Below are positions 8,146 to 15,943 of a stretch of 34,830 nt of DNA, one piece after another. The notes beneath the pieces are model-generated. The model saw only the letters and a program-made list of their open reading frames with translations. It did no database searches and had not been told where the DNA came from. The translations under genes were made by a program, and so were the position numbers. Position 1 is the stretch's first letter. Each line of letters starts with the position of its first letter. Source of the stretch: an uncultured Pseudomonadota bacterium (lineage in GTDB: Bacteria; Pseudomonadota; Alphaproteobacteria; Rs-D84); contig CASEJM010000018.1 in assembly GCA_949288265.1 (NCBI GenBank), positions 1-34,830 on the forward strand, written 5' to 3'.

Positions 8146-9192
8146 TTATTTTGTTACTTCATCGCAAATTATTTTAACGGCATTATTCGGAACCAACGAC
8201 TTTTTAGCCATTTTTTCTAAGCGAGATGGGTTATCAAATAATTCTGACAGCGTTGCCGCCAACCATTTTGACGTAAATTTTTCCTGCGGCACCGCAAAAC
8301 CCCCGCCAAGACGTGCAAAGCTATTTGCGTTTGCGGCCTGATCTGGATTTATATTTAAAGGAACTAATATAGCACCCCTGCCTATAGTTTCTAACTCTAC
8401 AACAGTACTCGCGCCGCTGCGACCAATCACCAAATCCGCATCTATTATCGTACTTGCCATATCATGTATAAAAGATAAAACGTTTGCACGAATTTTATTA
8501 TCTGCATATAACTTTTGTAACTTAGCAACGTTTTCTGGTCTGGTTTGATGAGTAACGAATATTTTTTTATTTTTCATCTGTATTAACGCAGCGGGAACGA
8601 CGTCATCTAAAACCTGTGCGCCTAACGACCCACCCGTAACAAGCAACTTTGACGCCCCTGATATCGGCGTTCCTGCGGCCGCCAAAAATTCTTGCCGTAC
8701 AGGCAAACCTGTGTAAACCACTTTAGCGGATGTATTAGAAGGAATTCCATCAACGCTTGGGAAACTGGTCATCAATGTTTTCACCCAGCGCATGGTAAAT
8801 TTATTTGCGCGCCCGATGGCAGCATTCTGTTCATGCAAATAAGTTGGAATTTTCCACAAGTGCGCTGCAAAAACCACTGGAACAGAAGCATAACCACCAA
8901 AAGCAACAACGCGTTCCGGTCTTAAAAAAGTAAAACGTACCGTCAACCACGCAGCAGAAACTGCTATCTTAGACAAAGCGATTATTTGCTTTATACGACT
9001 TTTTGCGCCGACACCAGACGCCCAAACTGATGTAACCTTTGCCTTTTTAGGTGCACCATCACGCACCATTTTCTTTACCCGACCATCTGCAGATATTATT
9101 ACGCGATGCCCACGTGCAATTAACTCTGTTGCGACGCTTAAAGCAGGGAAAACGTGACCACCCGTACCACCCGTAGCTATCCAAATTTTCAT
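8146..9192 (-). CDS. murG: UDP-GlcNAc:undecaprenyl-PP-MurNAc-pentapeptide GlcNAc transferase
   Basis: A 348-aa GT28 glycosyltransferase that adds GlcNAc to lipid I to make lipid II on the inner face of the membrane. GGTGGHVFPALSVA is at the N-terminus, GGSLGAQ starts the C-terminal Rossmann domain, and GRSGASTVVE with a DQAANA segment binds UDP-GlcNAc. The start at 9192 gives the typical MKIWIATGGTGGH beginning and has GGGGGT seven bases ahead; a reading from 9222 would overlap ftsW and add ten unconserved residues. It directly follows ftsW, as in dcw clusters, but murC and murB do not follow. Confidence 0.96.
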   Translation of the reverse strand: MKIWIATGGTGGHVFPALSVATELIARGHRVIISADGRVKKMVRDGAPKKAKVTSVWASGVGAKSRIKQIIALSKIAVSAAWLTVRFTFLRPERVVAFGGYASVPVVFAAHLWKIPTYLHEQNAAIGRANKFTMRWVKTLMTSFPSVDGIPSNTSAKVVYTGLPVRQEFLAAAGTPISGASKLLVTGGSLGAQVLDDVVPAALIQMKNKKIFVTHQTRPENVAKLQKLYADNKIRANVLSFIHDMASTIIDADLVIGRSGASTVVELETIGRGAILVPLNINPDQAANANSFARLGGGFAVPQEKFTSKWLAATLSELFDNPSRLEKMAKKSLVPNNAVKIICDEVTK

Positions 9193-9212
9193 TTGTTCTA
9201 CCCCCAATATAT

Positions 9213-10349
9213 TTAGTTCCATTTATCTTCACGGACTATGGCCATAATCATACCAAACAGCAAACAGAAAGATAGTAGTGAACTTCCCCCATATGATATA
9301 AACGGTAAAGTCATACCTTTCGGAGCAAACAGATTCAAAGTTGACATCATATTTATACAAACTTGTGTCCCAAACAATGCGGCAGTCCCGCCTGCGGCAT
9401 AAAAAACGAACCTGTCTTTAGCATTCGTAGCATTTACAATCAACCTACGTAATACTAACATTAAGAAAACTATTAAAGCGCACGCTAATATTGCCCCCGC
9501 ATCTTCTGCGACTGCCGCAAATATGAAATCCGTATGCGCATCCGGCAATGACTGTTTTACAAACGAACCGTCACCCTGACCGAACAACCCCCCATTTTGA
9601 ATTGATTGAATCGATTGGGTCACCTGATATGTATCCCCGGTACCTGTAAAGAACGAAATTATACGATTATGCACATGTGACATCGTAAAAAAGGCAACGG
9701 TCAACAAACCAAAGCCCGCCAAACCTATTACAGGTATTATCACTAAAGGTAACCCGGCAATAAACATCATTGCACACAAAACTGCAAGGTATAATATTGA
9801 CGTTCCTAAATCTGGATGAGAAAATATTATAAGCAACGACAGCGTAAAAGTTACCAGATATGGCCACCACGACAACCACTTAAATTGCCAAGCAGCTTTA
9901 TTAAAAAATATATCATCCCCATAAGTATCACGCATTTTTGCGAAAAACCATGCTGTTATAATTATAAAACCTGGTTTCATAATATCTGCCGGCATTACGT
10001 TTGCAAACCCAAGAGAAACAAATCTATCGGAACCATTTATAGTATGAGGTGCAACAATCGTTACCATTAACAGTAACAAACCTATGGCGATATTAAGCCA
10101 AGATATACGCATAACCCATTTTCTATTCAGCATACTTGCCCCAAGAAGAGTTATGAAACCAATAAAATAAAAAGGAATTGCTTTTACAATATAATAATTC
10201 CAAGACTGTCCTATACGTTCTGCTGCGACAGAACCGGCAGAAATCATACAGATTACGCTGATTACCATCATAACCAACACATAGGCCAACAATTTTCGGT
10301 CTATTTCAAAATACCAGCTGGTAAGTTTACTTTCTTCGGTTCTTAACAT
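9213..10349 (-). CDS. ftsW: Septal peptidoglycan glycosyltransferase FtsW
   Basis: A 378-aa SEDS membrane protein that polymerises lipid II at the division septum with its partner class B PBP. About ten membrane spans follow a short cytoplasmic tail. Family motifs include HTDFIFAAVAEDAG and the C-terminal GMTLPFISYGGSS. Its place directly before murG favours FtsW over RodA. The start at 10349 lies nine bases after a TATAAT and has no Shine-Dalgarno, so translation is probably leaderless. A terminator separates it from mraY, and murD is not between them. Confidence 0.93.
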   Translation of the reverse strand: MLRTEESKLTSWYFEIDRKLLAYVLVMMVISVICMISAGSVAAERIGQSWNYYIVKAIPFYFIGFITLLGASMLNRKWVMRISWLNIAIGLLLLMVTIVAPHTINGSDRFVSLGFANVMPADIMKPGFIIITAWFFAKMRDTYGDDIFFNKAAWQFKWLSWWPYLVTFTLSLLIIFSHPDLGTSILYLAVLCAMMFIAGLPLVIIPVIGLAGFGLLTVAFFTMSHVHNRIISFFTGTGDTYQVTQSIQSIQNGGLFGQGDGSFVKQSLPDAHTDFIFAAVAEDAGAILACALIVFLMLVLRRLIVNATNAKDRFVFYAAGGTAALFGTQVCINMMSTLNLFAPKGMTLPFISYGGSSLLSFCLLFGMIMAIVREDKWN

Positions 10350-10358
10350 ATCTAGAAT

Positions 10359-10367
10359 ATTATACCA
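10359..10367 (-). promoter_or_regulatory. Extended -10 promoter of ftsW
   Basis: Minus-strand TGGTATAAT: an extended -10 with a perfect hexamer (10364-10359). No good -35 is visible. Nine bases separate it from the ftsW ATG. Confidence 0.65.
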
Positions 10368-10406
10368 TCTTTTTTAAGAAAATATACATGCGAATGCATT
10401 TTTATT

Positions 10407-10434
10407 AAAAACCCCGGTAAACCGGGGTTTTTAA
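10407..10434. terminator. Terminator downstream of mraY
   Basis: ACCCCGG-TAAA-CCGGGGT (10411-10428) is flanked by A and T runs. Read on minus it follows the mraY stop codon directly and separates mraY from ftsW. Confidence 0.88.
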
Positions 10435-11523
10435 TTATGCAAATTTCAATAATACCAACGCTAACCCAGAAAATAATATAGACATTATAAAAAAGCGCTC
10501 AACAATTTTTGTTTCCGGCCAACCTAATTCTTCAAAATGATGATGTAATGGGGCCCGCAAGAAAACGCGTTTTCCAGTACCGGTTATTTTACGAGATGCT
10601 TTAAAGTACATAGTCTGTATAAATGATGATAATAAAATCAAAACCATCATACCTGCCGCGATTGCCATAATGATTTCAGATTTCAAAAGCATTGCCACGG
10701 TACCCATAAAACCACCCAAAGCTAATGAACCTACATCCCCCATAAATATTGAAGCTGGTTTAGAGTTAAACCATAAGAAACCAAGGACTGCCCCAAACGC
10801 GGCCCCCAGAACAGCATAAAGCCCGCTTGCCGTTGGCAAGAACATAACTGTATCCATAAAACCTATACGTGTTGCCCCATATAAAGCCACAACCAATACG
10901 ACCAATACCGGCATATAAAGCTTTGCCAACATACCGTCCAAACCATCTGTTATATTGGTGGCATTGGCACTGCCGGCAATCACAAAATATGCAAATACAT
11001 AATAAAATATTCCCAAAGGTAAAATTAATCCGAACGGCATAGCCAGTGATAACTCGGGAATATATAAAGGTATAGTTTTATTTATAAGATAGGCTAATAT
11101 TATTACGCATACCGCTTCTAAACCTAACCTGGCCGAAGGTGATAAGCCATTTGCTGCTTTTTTTGATTGAGACTTTACTTTTCTATAATCATCAACTAAA
11201 CCTATGGTTCCAAACATAACCAAAGACAACAGCGCAATCCACCCAGTAGGGTTGGAAACAGGCATAAATAAAATACTTGGAATTATTATAGCCGCAATAA
11301 TCAGCAATCCCCCCATAGTCGGAGTACCGGCTTTTTTTCTATGAGCTTCTGGTACATTTTCACTTATGGGTTGCCCTTTTTTCTGAATACGATGCATCAT
11401 ATTTATAAAAGGTCGACCAAAAAACATGATAATCAAAAAGGCCAACCCAAATGCGGCTGCAAATTGCGTCCAACCGCTAGCAAAAAACGTTGCACCGTTT
11501 TCAAAAAATAAAGATGTCAGCAT
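10435..11523 (-). CDS. mraY: Phospho-MurNAc-pentapeptide transferase
   Basis: A 362-aa polytopic enzyme that attaches phospho-MurNAc-pentapeptide to undecaprenyl phosphate, making lipid I. Family motifs are all present: AHRKKAGTPTMGG, LVDDYRK, NATNITDGLDGM, FMGDVGSLALGG and RAPLHHHFEELGW. AAGGAG lies seven bases ahead of the ATG. The start region is the right arm of a 12-bp inverted repeat whose spacer holds the Shine-Dalgarno (see separate entry). It has its own -10 box and its own terminator, so it is a single-gene unit here. murE/murF, usually just upstream, are absent from the window. Confidence 0.97.
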   Translation of the reverse strand: MLTSLFFENGATFFASGWTQFAAAFGLAFLIIMFFGRPFINMMHRIQKKGQPISENVPEAHRKKAGTPTMGGLLIIAAIIIPSILFMPVSNPTGWIALLSLVMFGTIGLVDDYRKVKSQSKKAANGLSPSARLGLEAVCVIILAYLINKTIPLYIPELSLAMPFGLILPLGIFYYVFAYFVIAGSANATNITDGLDGMLAKLYMPVLVVLVVALYGATRIGFMDTVMFLPTASGLYAVLGAAFGAVLGFLWFNSKPASIFMGDVGSLALGGFMGTVAMLLKSEIIMAIAAGMMVLILLSSFIQTMYFKASRKITGTGKRVFLRAPLHHHFEELGWPETKIVERFFIMSILFSGLALVLLKFA

Positions 11524-11549
11524 AAAAAATCTCCTTCTTATGCTGACAT
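11514..11549 (-). promoter_or_regulatory. Perfect 12-bp dyad over the mraY start
   Basis: ATGTCAGCATAA (11514-11525) and TTATGCTGACAT (11538-11549) are perfect reverse complements separated by 12 bases. On the minus strand the spacer holds the Shine-Dalgarno GAAGGAG, one arm covers the mraY start codon and codons 2-4, and the other arm touches the -10 box. It could be an operator for a dimeric repressor or, if transcription starts further upstream, an RNA hairpin hiding the start codon. Confidence 0.7.
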
Positions 11550-11556
11550 TTTATCA
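11548..11556 (-). promoter_or_regulatory. Extended -10 promoter of mraY
   Basis: Minus-strand TGATAAAAT, with hexamer TAAAAT at 11553-11548. The predicted start of transcription falls inside the inverted repeat, leaving a leader of roughly 18 bases that still contains the Shine-Dalgarno. Confidence 0.55.
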
Positions 11557-11577
11557 CATAAATATAAAAAGCCAAAG

Positions 11578-11871
11578 CTATTTAGTAACGCAAAAAATAG
11601 GTTCCCCATCATTTAAAAACATCGTCCAATCCGAACCCTTATTCCATAAGGTTACAATTGTATCATTCAATTCTCCTACATAACGAGCACCAGATGCGGA
11701 TATTGCAAGATCAAGCGTCATTTCGTCACCGTTTATAACAGCCGTTATTGAATCACCGCTTTCGGACATTTCGATATCAACGTCATAATTACCACAGACC
11801 ATGGTATTTTCTTCATGTTTACATGCCGACAAAGTCAGCACCAAGACCCCAAACAAAATTAACTTTTTCAT
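11578..11871 (-). CDS. MliC-like lysozyme-inhibitor lipoprotein
   Basis: A 97-aa lipoprotein: the signal peptide ends in the lipobox LSAC with Cys17 as the lipidated residue. The mature part matches the MliC/PliC family of C-type lysozyme inhibitors: a beta-rich domain with ASGARY (59-64), LWNKGSDW (75-82) and a possible disulfide between Cys26 and Cys94. In characterised MliC the serine of the SGA.Y loop and a nearby lysine enter the lysozyme active site; Ser60 and Lys78 are the likely counterparts. It would protect peptidoglycan from host or competitor lysozyme in the periplasm. It lies between ponA and mraY with its own promoter and an AGGAGA ribosome-binding site. Confidence 0.78.
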   Translation of the reverse strand: MKKLILFGVLVLTLSACKHEENTMVCGNYDVDIEMSESGDSITAVINGDEMTLDLAISASGARYVGELNDTIVTLWNKGSDWTMFLNDGEPIFCVTK

Positions 11872-11898
11872 TATTTTTCTCCTGCTTTTATATGCGTA

Positions 11899-11907
11899 AT
11901 TATATCA
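11899..11907 (-). promoter_or_regulatory. Extended -10 promoter of the MliC-like gene
   Basis: Minus-strand TGATATAAT (hexamer 11904-11899), the same nonamer seen ahead of the genes at 15935, 17362 and 31369. It lies 27 bases before the ATG. Confidence 0.65.
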
Positions 11908-11914
11908 TATTCTC

Positions 11915-13963
11915 TTAGAACACGCCACCAACAACAGGACCAGATTCTTTCGTTTCTTTCTGAGGCGCCGGATTAGGTTTTTGCCCTGCTTTAAAAGCTT
12001 CTGTAATTATTGTACCATTGGGATCATCAAAAGCTGCGACACCGGTATTTCGATTTACTCGCATAAAGGTCAACCCATCTGGAACAGAAAAAGGCTGATT
12101 AGTTTCCCCCGCCAATGCGACTTTCATAAAATCTGCAAAAACGCGCGCCGCCATATGACTGCCCGCACCTTTTCCAAGCGGTTGTGGCAAATCAAAGCCT
12201 AAATATACCCCTGCAATCAAATTTTTTGAAAAACCTACAAACCATATATCTTTTACATCGTTTGTAGTCCCCGTTTTACCGGCAATAGTATGCCCCGGTA
12301 CCCGTGCCTGCTTACCAGTTCCTCTTTCAACAACACCTTGTAATATAGAAACCATTTGATATAAACTTTGCGGATCAGATAAAGGCTGTGCTTCAGATAT
12401 TCTTTCTGGAGGTAATAATTCTTCATTCCACTCTACCAAAGTTACATTTCCACCACCCAAAACGCGACCGTAACGATCTTCTATGTAATCAACTAGCTTA
12501 GGTTCTATTACGTAGCCGCCATTTACAAACGCAGAATACCCCTGAACCAGACGCTGCAAAGTGGTCTCCCCAGAACCTAACGCTAAAGATAAGTTTATGT
12601 TTTTTAAATCTGGTGGGTATACGCCAAAGCGTTGTGCAACTTCTATTGCGTTTTCAACCCCTAAACTTTGCACCATACGTACTGCCGGTACATTACGAGA
12701 AGTTTCCAAAGCATAACGTAATGGAATATCACCTAAAAATTTTTTATCGTAATTTTCAGGTTTCCATAAAGTGTCATCTTCACGCCAACCAACAATAGGC
12801 GCATCTAAAATTAAACTTTCCGGAGACATACCTCGTTCTAAAGCAGCCAAATATACAAAAGGTTTTATCGTACTGCCAATCTGGCGCATAGCTTGCGTGG
12901 CACGGTTAAAAGAACTTTCATTAAATGAACGCCCCCCAGCCATAGCTACTATGCGACCAGTATAAGGGTTCATTGCAATGATTGCCCCTTGAAGTTTAGG
13001 TTCACCTTCACCGCGAATTGAATTATATCTATCCAGCTCTTTATTTAATGCATCACTTGCCGCATGTTGAAGCTCTGGAACGATTGTTGTTTTTATATAC
13101 AGCCCTTCGTTATACAAAGTTTCGCGCCCAAGACTTTCTAACAACTGGCGACGAACATCTTCGGCAAAATATTGAAAGTCTTCTTCCATTTGGGCGGTAA
13201 AGCCACTATTAATATTCAAAGGTTCTGACGCAGCCACATCTGCATCTGCTTTTGTTATATAACCTTCATCTACCATACGCTTCAGCACATAATTACGTCT
13301 AGCGATTGCATCTTCACGATTATTGGGTGCTTTCGGTAAAGCGGCTAAAAACGCACACTCAGACAAGGTTAATTCTGATACAGGTTTATTAAAGTACATC
13401 AATGCCGCAGAACCAACGCCATATGCCCGTGCACCTAAATATATTTGATTCATATAAAGAGTCAAAATGTGTTGCTTTGAAAATGTCCGTTCTAAACGTA
13501 AAGCTAAGATTGCTTCCTTAATCTTACGAGAAATTGTTCTTTCTGACGTCAAAAAGAAATTTTTAGCAACCTGCTGCGTAATCGTAGAAGCCCCAGAAAA
13601 ACGGGCATCAAAACCAAGCATATGCAAACCATTATTAACAAGCGCACGCGTTATTCCCTGTACGTCAATACCAGGATGCGTCCAGAAATTCTGATCTTCC
13701 GCAGCAATGAACGCATTTATCAATTGCGGTGGTAAATCTGCATAATCTATAAAAACCCGTCTTTCTTCTGCGTATTCTATCAGCAAACTACCGTCAGACG
13801 CATATAGACGTGTTGCAACCGGCGGTGCATACGTCGCCAATTTTTTATAATCTGGTAAATCATTTCCATAAATAAATACTAATACGGCTAATGCCGCAAT
13901 AGAGAAAGTAAAACCCCAGAACAATATGTTCAGAAAAATCTTTAATATCTTTTTGAATTTCAT
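11915..13963 (-). CDS. Penicillin-binding protein 1A (bifunctional class A)
   Basis: A 682-aa inner-membrane enzyme that polymerises and cross-links glycan strands. One N-terminal membrane span is followed by a GT51 domain (AAEDQNFWTHPG with the catalytic Glu, then ITQQVAKN and KIKEAILALRLE) and a transpeptidase domain with STIK, SRN and KTGTT motifs. It is shorter than E. coli PBP1a, probably through a smaller domain between the two catalytic parts. The start has no Shine-Dalgarno and lies nine bases after a -10 box, so it is probably leaderless. It is the first gene of the wall block, ahead of the lysozyme-inhibitor gene. Its usual symbol would be mrcA or ponA. Confidence 0.95.
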   Translation of the reverse strand: MKFKKILKIFLNILFWGFTFSIAALAVLVFIYGNDLPDYKKLATYAPPVATRLYASDGSLLIEYAEERRVFIDYADLPPQLINAFIAAEDQNFWTHPGIDVQGITRALVNNGLHMLGFDARFSGASTITQQVAKNFFLTSERTISRKIKEAILALRLERTFSKQHILTLYMNQIYLGARAYGVGSAALMYFNKPVSELTLSECAFLAALPKAPNNREDAIARRNYVLKRMVDEGYITKADADVAASEPLNINSGFTAQMEEDFQYFAEDVRRQLLESLGRETLYNEGLYIKTTIVPELQHAASDALNKELDRYNSIRGEGEPKLQGAIIAMNPYTGRIVAMAGGRSFNESSFNRATQAMRQIGSTIKPFVYLAALERGMSPESLILDAPIVGWREDDTLWKPENYDKKFLGDIPLRYALETSRNVPAVRMVQSLGVENAIEVAQRFGVYPPDLKNINLSLALGSGETTLQRLVQGYSAFVNGGYVIEPKLVDYIEDRYGRVLGGGNVTLVEWNEELLPPERISEAQPLSDPQSLYQMVSILQGVVERGTGKQARVPGHTIAGKTGTTNDVKDIWFVGFSKNLIAGVYLGFDLPQPLGKGAGSHMAARVFADFMKVALAGETNQPFSVPDGLTFMRVNRNTGVAAFDDPNGTIITEAFKAGQKPNPAPQKETKESGPVVGGVF

Positions 13964-13972
13964 AACTGTTAA

Positions 13973-14001
13973 ATTTTAAGCTATTTATTTAATGTTTGCA
14001 A
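13973..14001 (-). promoter_or_regulatory. Promoter of the PBP1A gene
   Basis: Minus-strand TTGCAA (14001-13996), a 17-base spacer and TAAAAT (13978-13973), ending nine bases before the ATG at 13963. Confidence 0.65.
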
Positions 14002-14051
14002 GTTTTGTATTAAGTTGTTTTCTTATACACATAACTTTATTTTCTGGTATT

Positions 14052-14279
14052 TCAAAATAAAAAGTGATATACTTTAATGGCATTGGAATGAAACCAATGC
14101 GAGGCATCAAAACCTCTATTAAGCACGCAATGGGTTGCGTTAAAATCCTGCCAACCATTATCGTAGGTTGGAGGGGGAATTGAATATACAGAATAAATTC
14201 CGCTATTGCTTAATATAGTTTTGAACCTCCAACCGCCTTTATTATCGCGGAATTTAAAAAATAAAATGGGAATGTCCAT
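14052..14279 (-). CDS. Possible small protein, doubtful
   Basis: A 75-aa frame starting at an ATG with GGAGA close ahead. It is rich in aromatic residues and glycine and holds one cysteine; I do not recognise it. The frame stays open upstream to a GTG at 14351, but that codon lies inside the suhB terminator. The DNA beneath it is full of perfect inverted repeats, so it may be a structured RNA or a decayed element rather than a gene, or the tail of a lost larger gene. Confidence 0.25.
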   Translation of the reverse strand: MDIPILFFKFRDNKGGWRFKTILSNSGIYSVYSIPPPTYDNGWQDFNATHCVLNRGFDASHWFHSNAIKVYHFLF

Positions 14280-14307
14280 CTTATCTCCACAAACCTTGGC
14301 ATTCCCA
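14080..14307. other. Inverted-repeat-rich interval between the PBP1A gene and suhB-like gene
   Basis: Perfect inverted repeats lie in series: GCATTGG/CCAATGC (14080-14086, 14094-14100), ACGCAA/TTGCGT (14125-14130, 14135-14140), CCAACC/GGTTGG (14151-14156, 14166-14171), GGTTGGAGG/CCTCCAACC (14166-14174, 14226-14234) enclosing GGAATT/AATTCC (14176-14181, 14196-14201), and TGGGAATG/CATTCCCA (14267-14274, 14300-14307). Two of these compete for the same GGTTGG. The whole 13964-14390 gap holds only this, the PBP1A promoter and a terminator. Confidence 0.5.
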
Positions 14308-14337
14308 CCCAATTCAAAACGATTTAAGTCAGACTGT

Positions 14338-14362
14338 AAAAAAAACGCCACCGGCGCTTTTT
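14338..14362 (-). terminator. Terminator downstream of the SuhB-like gene
   Basis: CGCC-ACC-GGCG (14346-14356), with a run of eight T on the minus strand (plus-strand A run 14338-14345). The GC stem is short, but A/T flanks can extend it. Confidence 0.6.
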
Positions 14363-14390
14363 TATAAATTTTATATGCTAAGACTACAAA

Positions 14391-15098
14391 TTAATCTAAA
14401 TTAACCTTACCATTTGTGGCGATCAAATCCGCCCCCATAGTAATTTTTCCACCAGCTTCGCGTACCAATAAATCCCCCGCGGCAATTTCCGCAAAATCCA
14501 ACGGTTCAGAAACATACGCATCGAACTTGCCTGCTGCGACCCATGCTAAATCTAACGCAGGGCACCCGGTACGACGTACATCACCAATCATATTACGAAC
14601 GTCAGAAACATTATATGCAACAGTCAATTCAGAGGGTTCAGATAAATTTGATACTTTTACACGGGCAGAGTGATATGCAGAAAACACATAAGCCCCTTTT
14701 TCAGCCTCTGCATAATAAAGACGTTCGTCAATCGGCGAATATACCAAAGCAATTTTTGTTTCATCGTTTGAGCGCAACGCCAAAGAAATAGCGAAATGAG
14801 GATTAGCACGAACAAAATTTGCTGCACCCGATAAAGATAAAACGAATTCGTCGCGCCCATCACCCTCGCGAGACACGTTTGGTGTCAATAACCCAGCAGA
14901 TGGTCGAACCAACAATAAATCAGATAAAATACTTTCTTCAATTCTTGCGGACGCTTTTTTTACAAAGTCACGTGCACCATGCAAAGACTGCTGTAAATTT
15001 TCAACTTCTCCAAAATCATGACGTAAACCAGACGCAGTACGTTGTAACGCCATAAACATTTTATTTAATTCAGTTGAACCTTTTATCAACAGTTCCAT
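14391..15098 (-). CDS. SuhB-like protein lacking inositol monophosphatase active-site residues
   Basis: A 235-aa member of the inositol monophosphatase/SuhB fold, judged by NFVRANPHFAISLAL, TGCPALDLAWVAAGKFDAYV and AAGDLLVREAGG. The metal-binding and catalytic residues are gone. The family's DPxDGT reads LSLSGA (87-92), the upstream acidic GEExG region reads GLLTPN, and the WDxAAG motif reads AEIAAG (203-208). It is also slightly short at the N-terminus. It is therefore probably not a phosphatase. E. coli SuhB works in rRNA antitermination through protein contacts, so a retained structural role is possible. It lies 29 bases after rpmE, likely in one transcript; AAAGG precedes the ATG. Confidence 0.8.
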   Translation of the reverse strand: MELLIKGSTELNKMFMALQRTASGLRHDFGEVENLQQSLHGARDFVKKASARIEESILSDLLLVRPSAGLLTPNVSREGDGRDEFVLSLSGAANFVRANPHFAISLALRSNDETKIALVYSPIDERLYYAEAEKGAYVFSAYHSARVKVSNLSEPSELTVAYNVSDVRNMIGDVRRTGCPALDLAWVAAGKFDAYVSEPLDFAEIAAGDLLVREAGGKITMGADLIATNGKVNLD

Positions 15099-15127
15099 TG
15101 TTACGCCTTTGTTAAAAACGAATTAAC

Positions 15128-15340
15128 TTAGAACTTAAACCCTGCAAATTTACTTTTAAATTCGGCGGCACGTTGTCCTTTCTCGCCAGAATTGCTACGT
15201 TGCCCTGTCCATACGGGATGGTTCAAGTTATCTACAGACAAAACCCAATCTTTTTTCACAGATGAATAAATCTTCATGGTATTTCCGTCTGTTCTAGTAA
15301 CGTTATTTTCGTAATATTCTGGATGAATTCCTTTTTTCAT
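15128..15340 (-). CDS. rpmE: 50S ribosomal protein L31 (cysteine-free type)
   Basis: A 70-aa L31: MKKGIHPEYYENNVTRTDGN at the start and LNHPVWTGQRSN in the middle are typical. The zinc-binding cysteines of the C+ form are absent, so this is the zinc-independent type common in alphaproteobacteria. AAGGA lies close ahead of the ATG. It precedes the SuhB-like gene on the same strand. Confidence 0.94.
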   Translation of the reverse strand: MKKGIHPEYYENNVTRTDGNTMKIYSSVKKDWVLSVDNLNHPVWTGQRSNSGEKGQRAAEFKSKFAGFKF

Positions 15341-15416
15341 CTTATTATCCTTTTAATTATTTTAAAGCCTGAAAATTATACAAGTATTTTTCCAGAAATC
15401 AAGCAATATTAATACT

Positions 15417-15935
15417 CTAGTACCGACCGATACAACCCAAATAAGAATTACCCGTGGATTCCAATACATTTATAAACTGAGACTGACTTTTCCCAGTAAA
15501 TAACGCAAGTATTGTACCCGCATCTGTGGCCAGCATATCAGCGACCGTTGCAATACCAGAGTTCATTTTCTTAAAAAAACCGCTGGCCGGGTATATTTCC
15601 GCCGCCAACAGTTGATTTTTACCGCTTTTTGCCGCCTTGGACGCTGTATTTTCTGATTCTATCACCATCAATTGACATTCTGATGAAATGATTAGCTTAT
15701 CTGTAACAATTGCGTTTCCACCTAACAACTCGCCCCACCAACCAGTAGATTCACAGAAAACAGGATAATATACAGTTGCATTCGGATGCTTTTCCAGAAC
15801 ACTCATCAAATCCACGTCACCAGTTATAACGTCTGGCATAACACCAGTAGAATTATTTATAACCTTTCGCGCCAACTGATAATCTGGGTCGGCGTTAGTT
15901 TTTCGAGACCAATAAAGAATCGGAAACTGCTTCAT
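15417..15935 (-). CDS. Hypothetical protein, probably leaderless
   Basis: A 172-aa cytoplasmic-looking protein that I cannot assign. It has no signal peptide or membrane span, mixed alpha/beta character and three cysteines. Notable strings are ATVYYPVFCESTGWWGELLGG and a small-residue-rich region near residues 125-150. The extended -10 TGATATAAT ends eight bases before the ATG and no Shine-Dalgarno is present. It lies between rpmE and the first VirB6-like gene, but the promoter right at its start shows it is transcribed separately from the latter. Confidence 0.7.
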   Translation of the reverse strand: MKQFPILYWSRKTNADPDYQLARKVINNSTGVMPDVITGDVDLMSVLEKHPNATVYYPVFCESTGWWGELLGGNAIVTDKLIISSECQLMVIESENTASKAAKSGKNQLLAAEIYPASGFFKKMNSGIATVADMLATDAGTILALFTGKSQSQFINVLESTGNSYLGCIGRY

Positions 15936-15943
15936 TGATATGA

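Noticed and set aside
10407-10434. A mobile-element end or repeat family at the GC-rich hairpins between genes
   Set aside because: Each such hairpin has a unique stem and flanking A/T runs and sits just after a stop codon, so they are ordinary terminators.
14052-14351. A 99-aa frame starting at GTG 14351
   Set aside because: That start codon lies in the hairpin and T run of the terminator downstream of the SuhB-like gene. A shorter version from 14279 is kept at low confidence.
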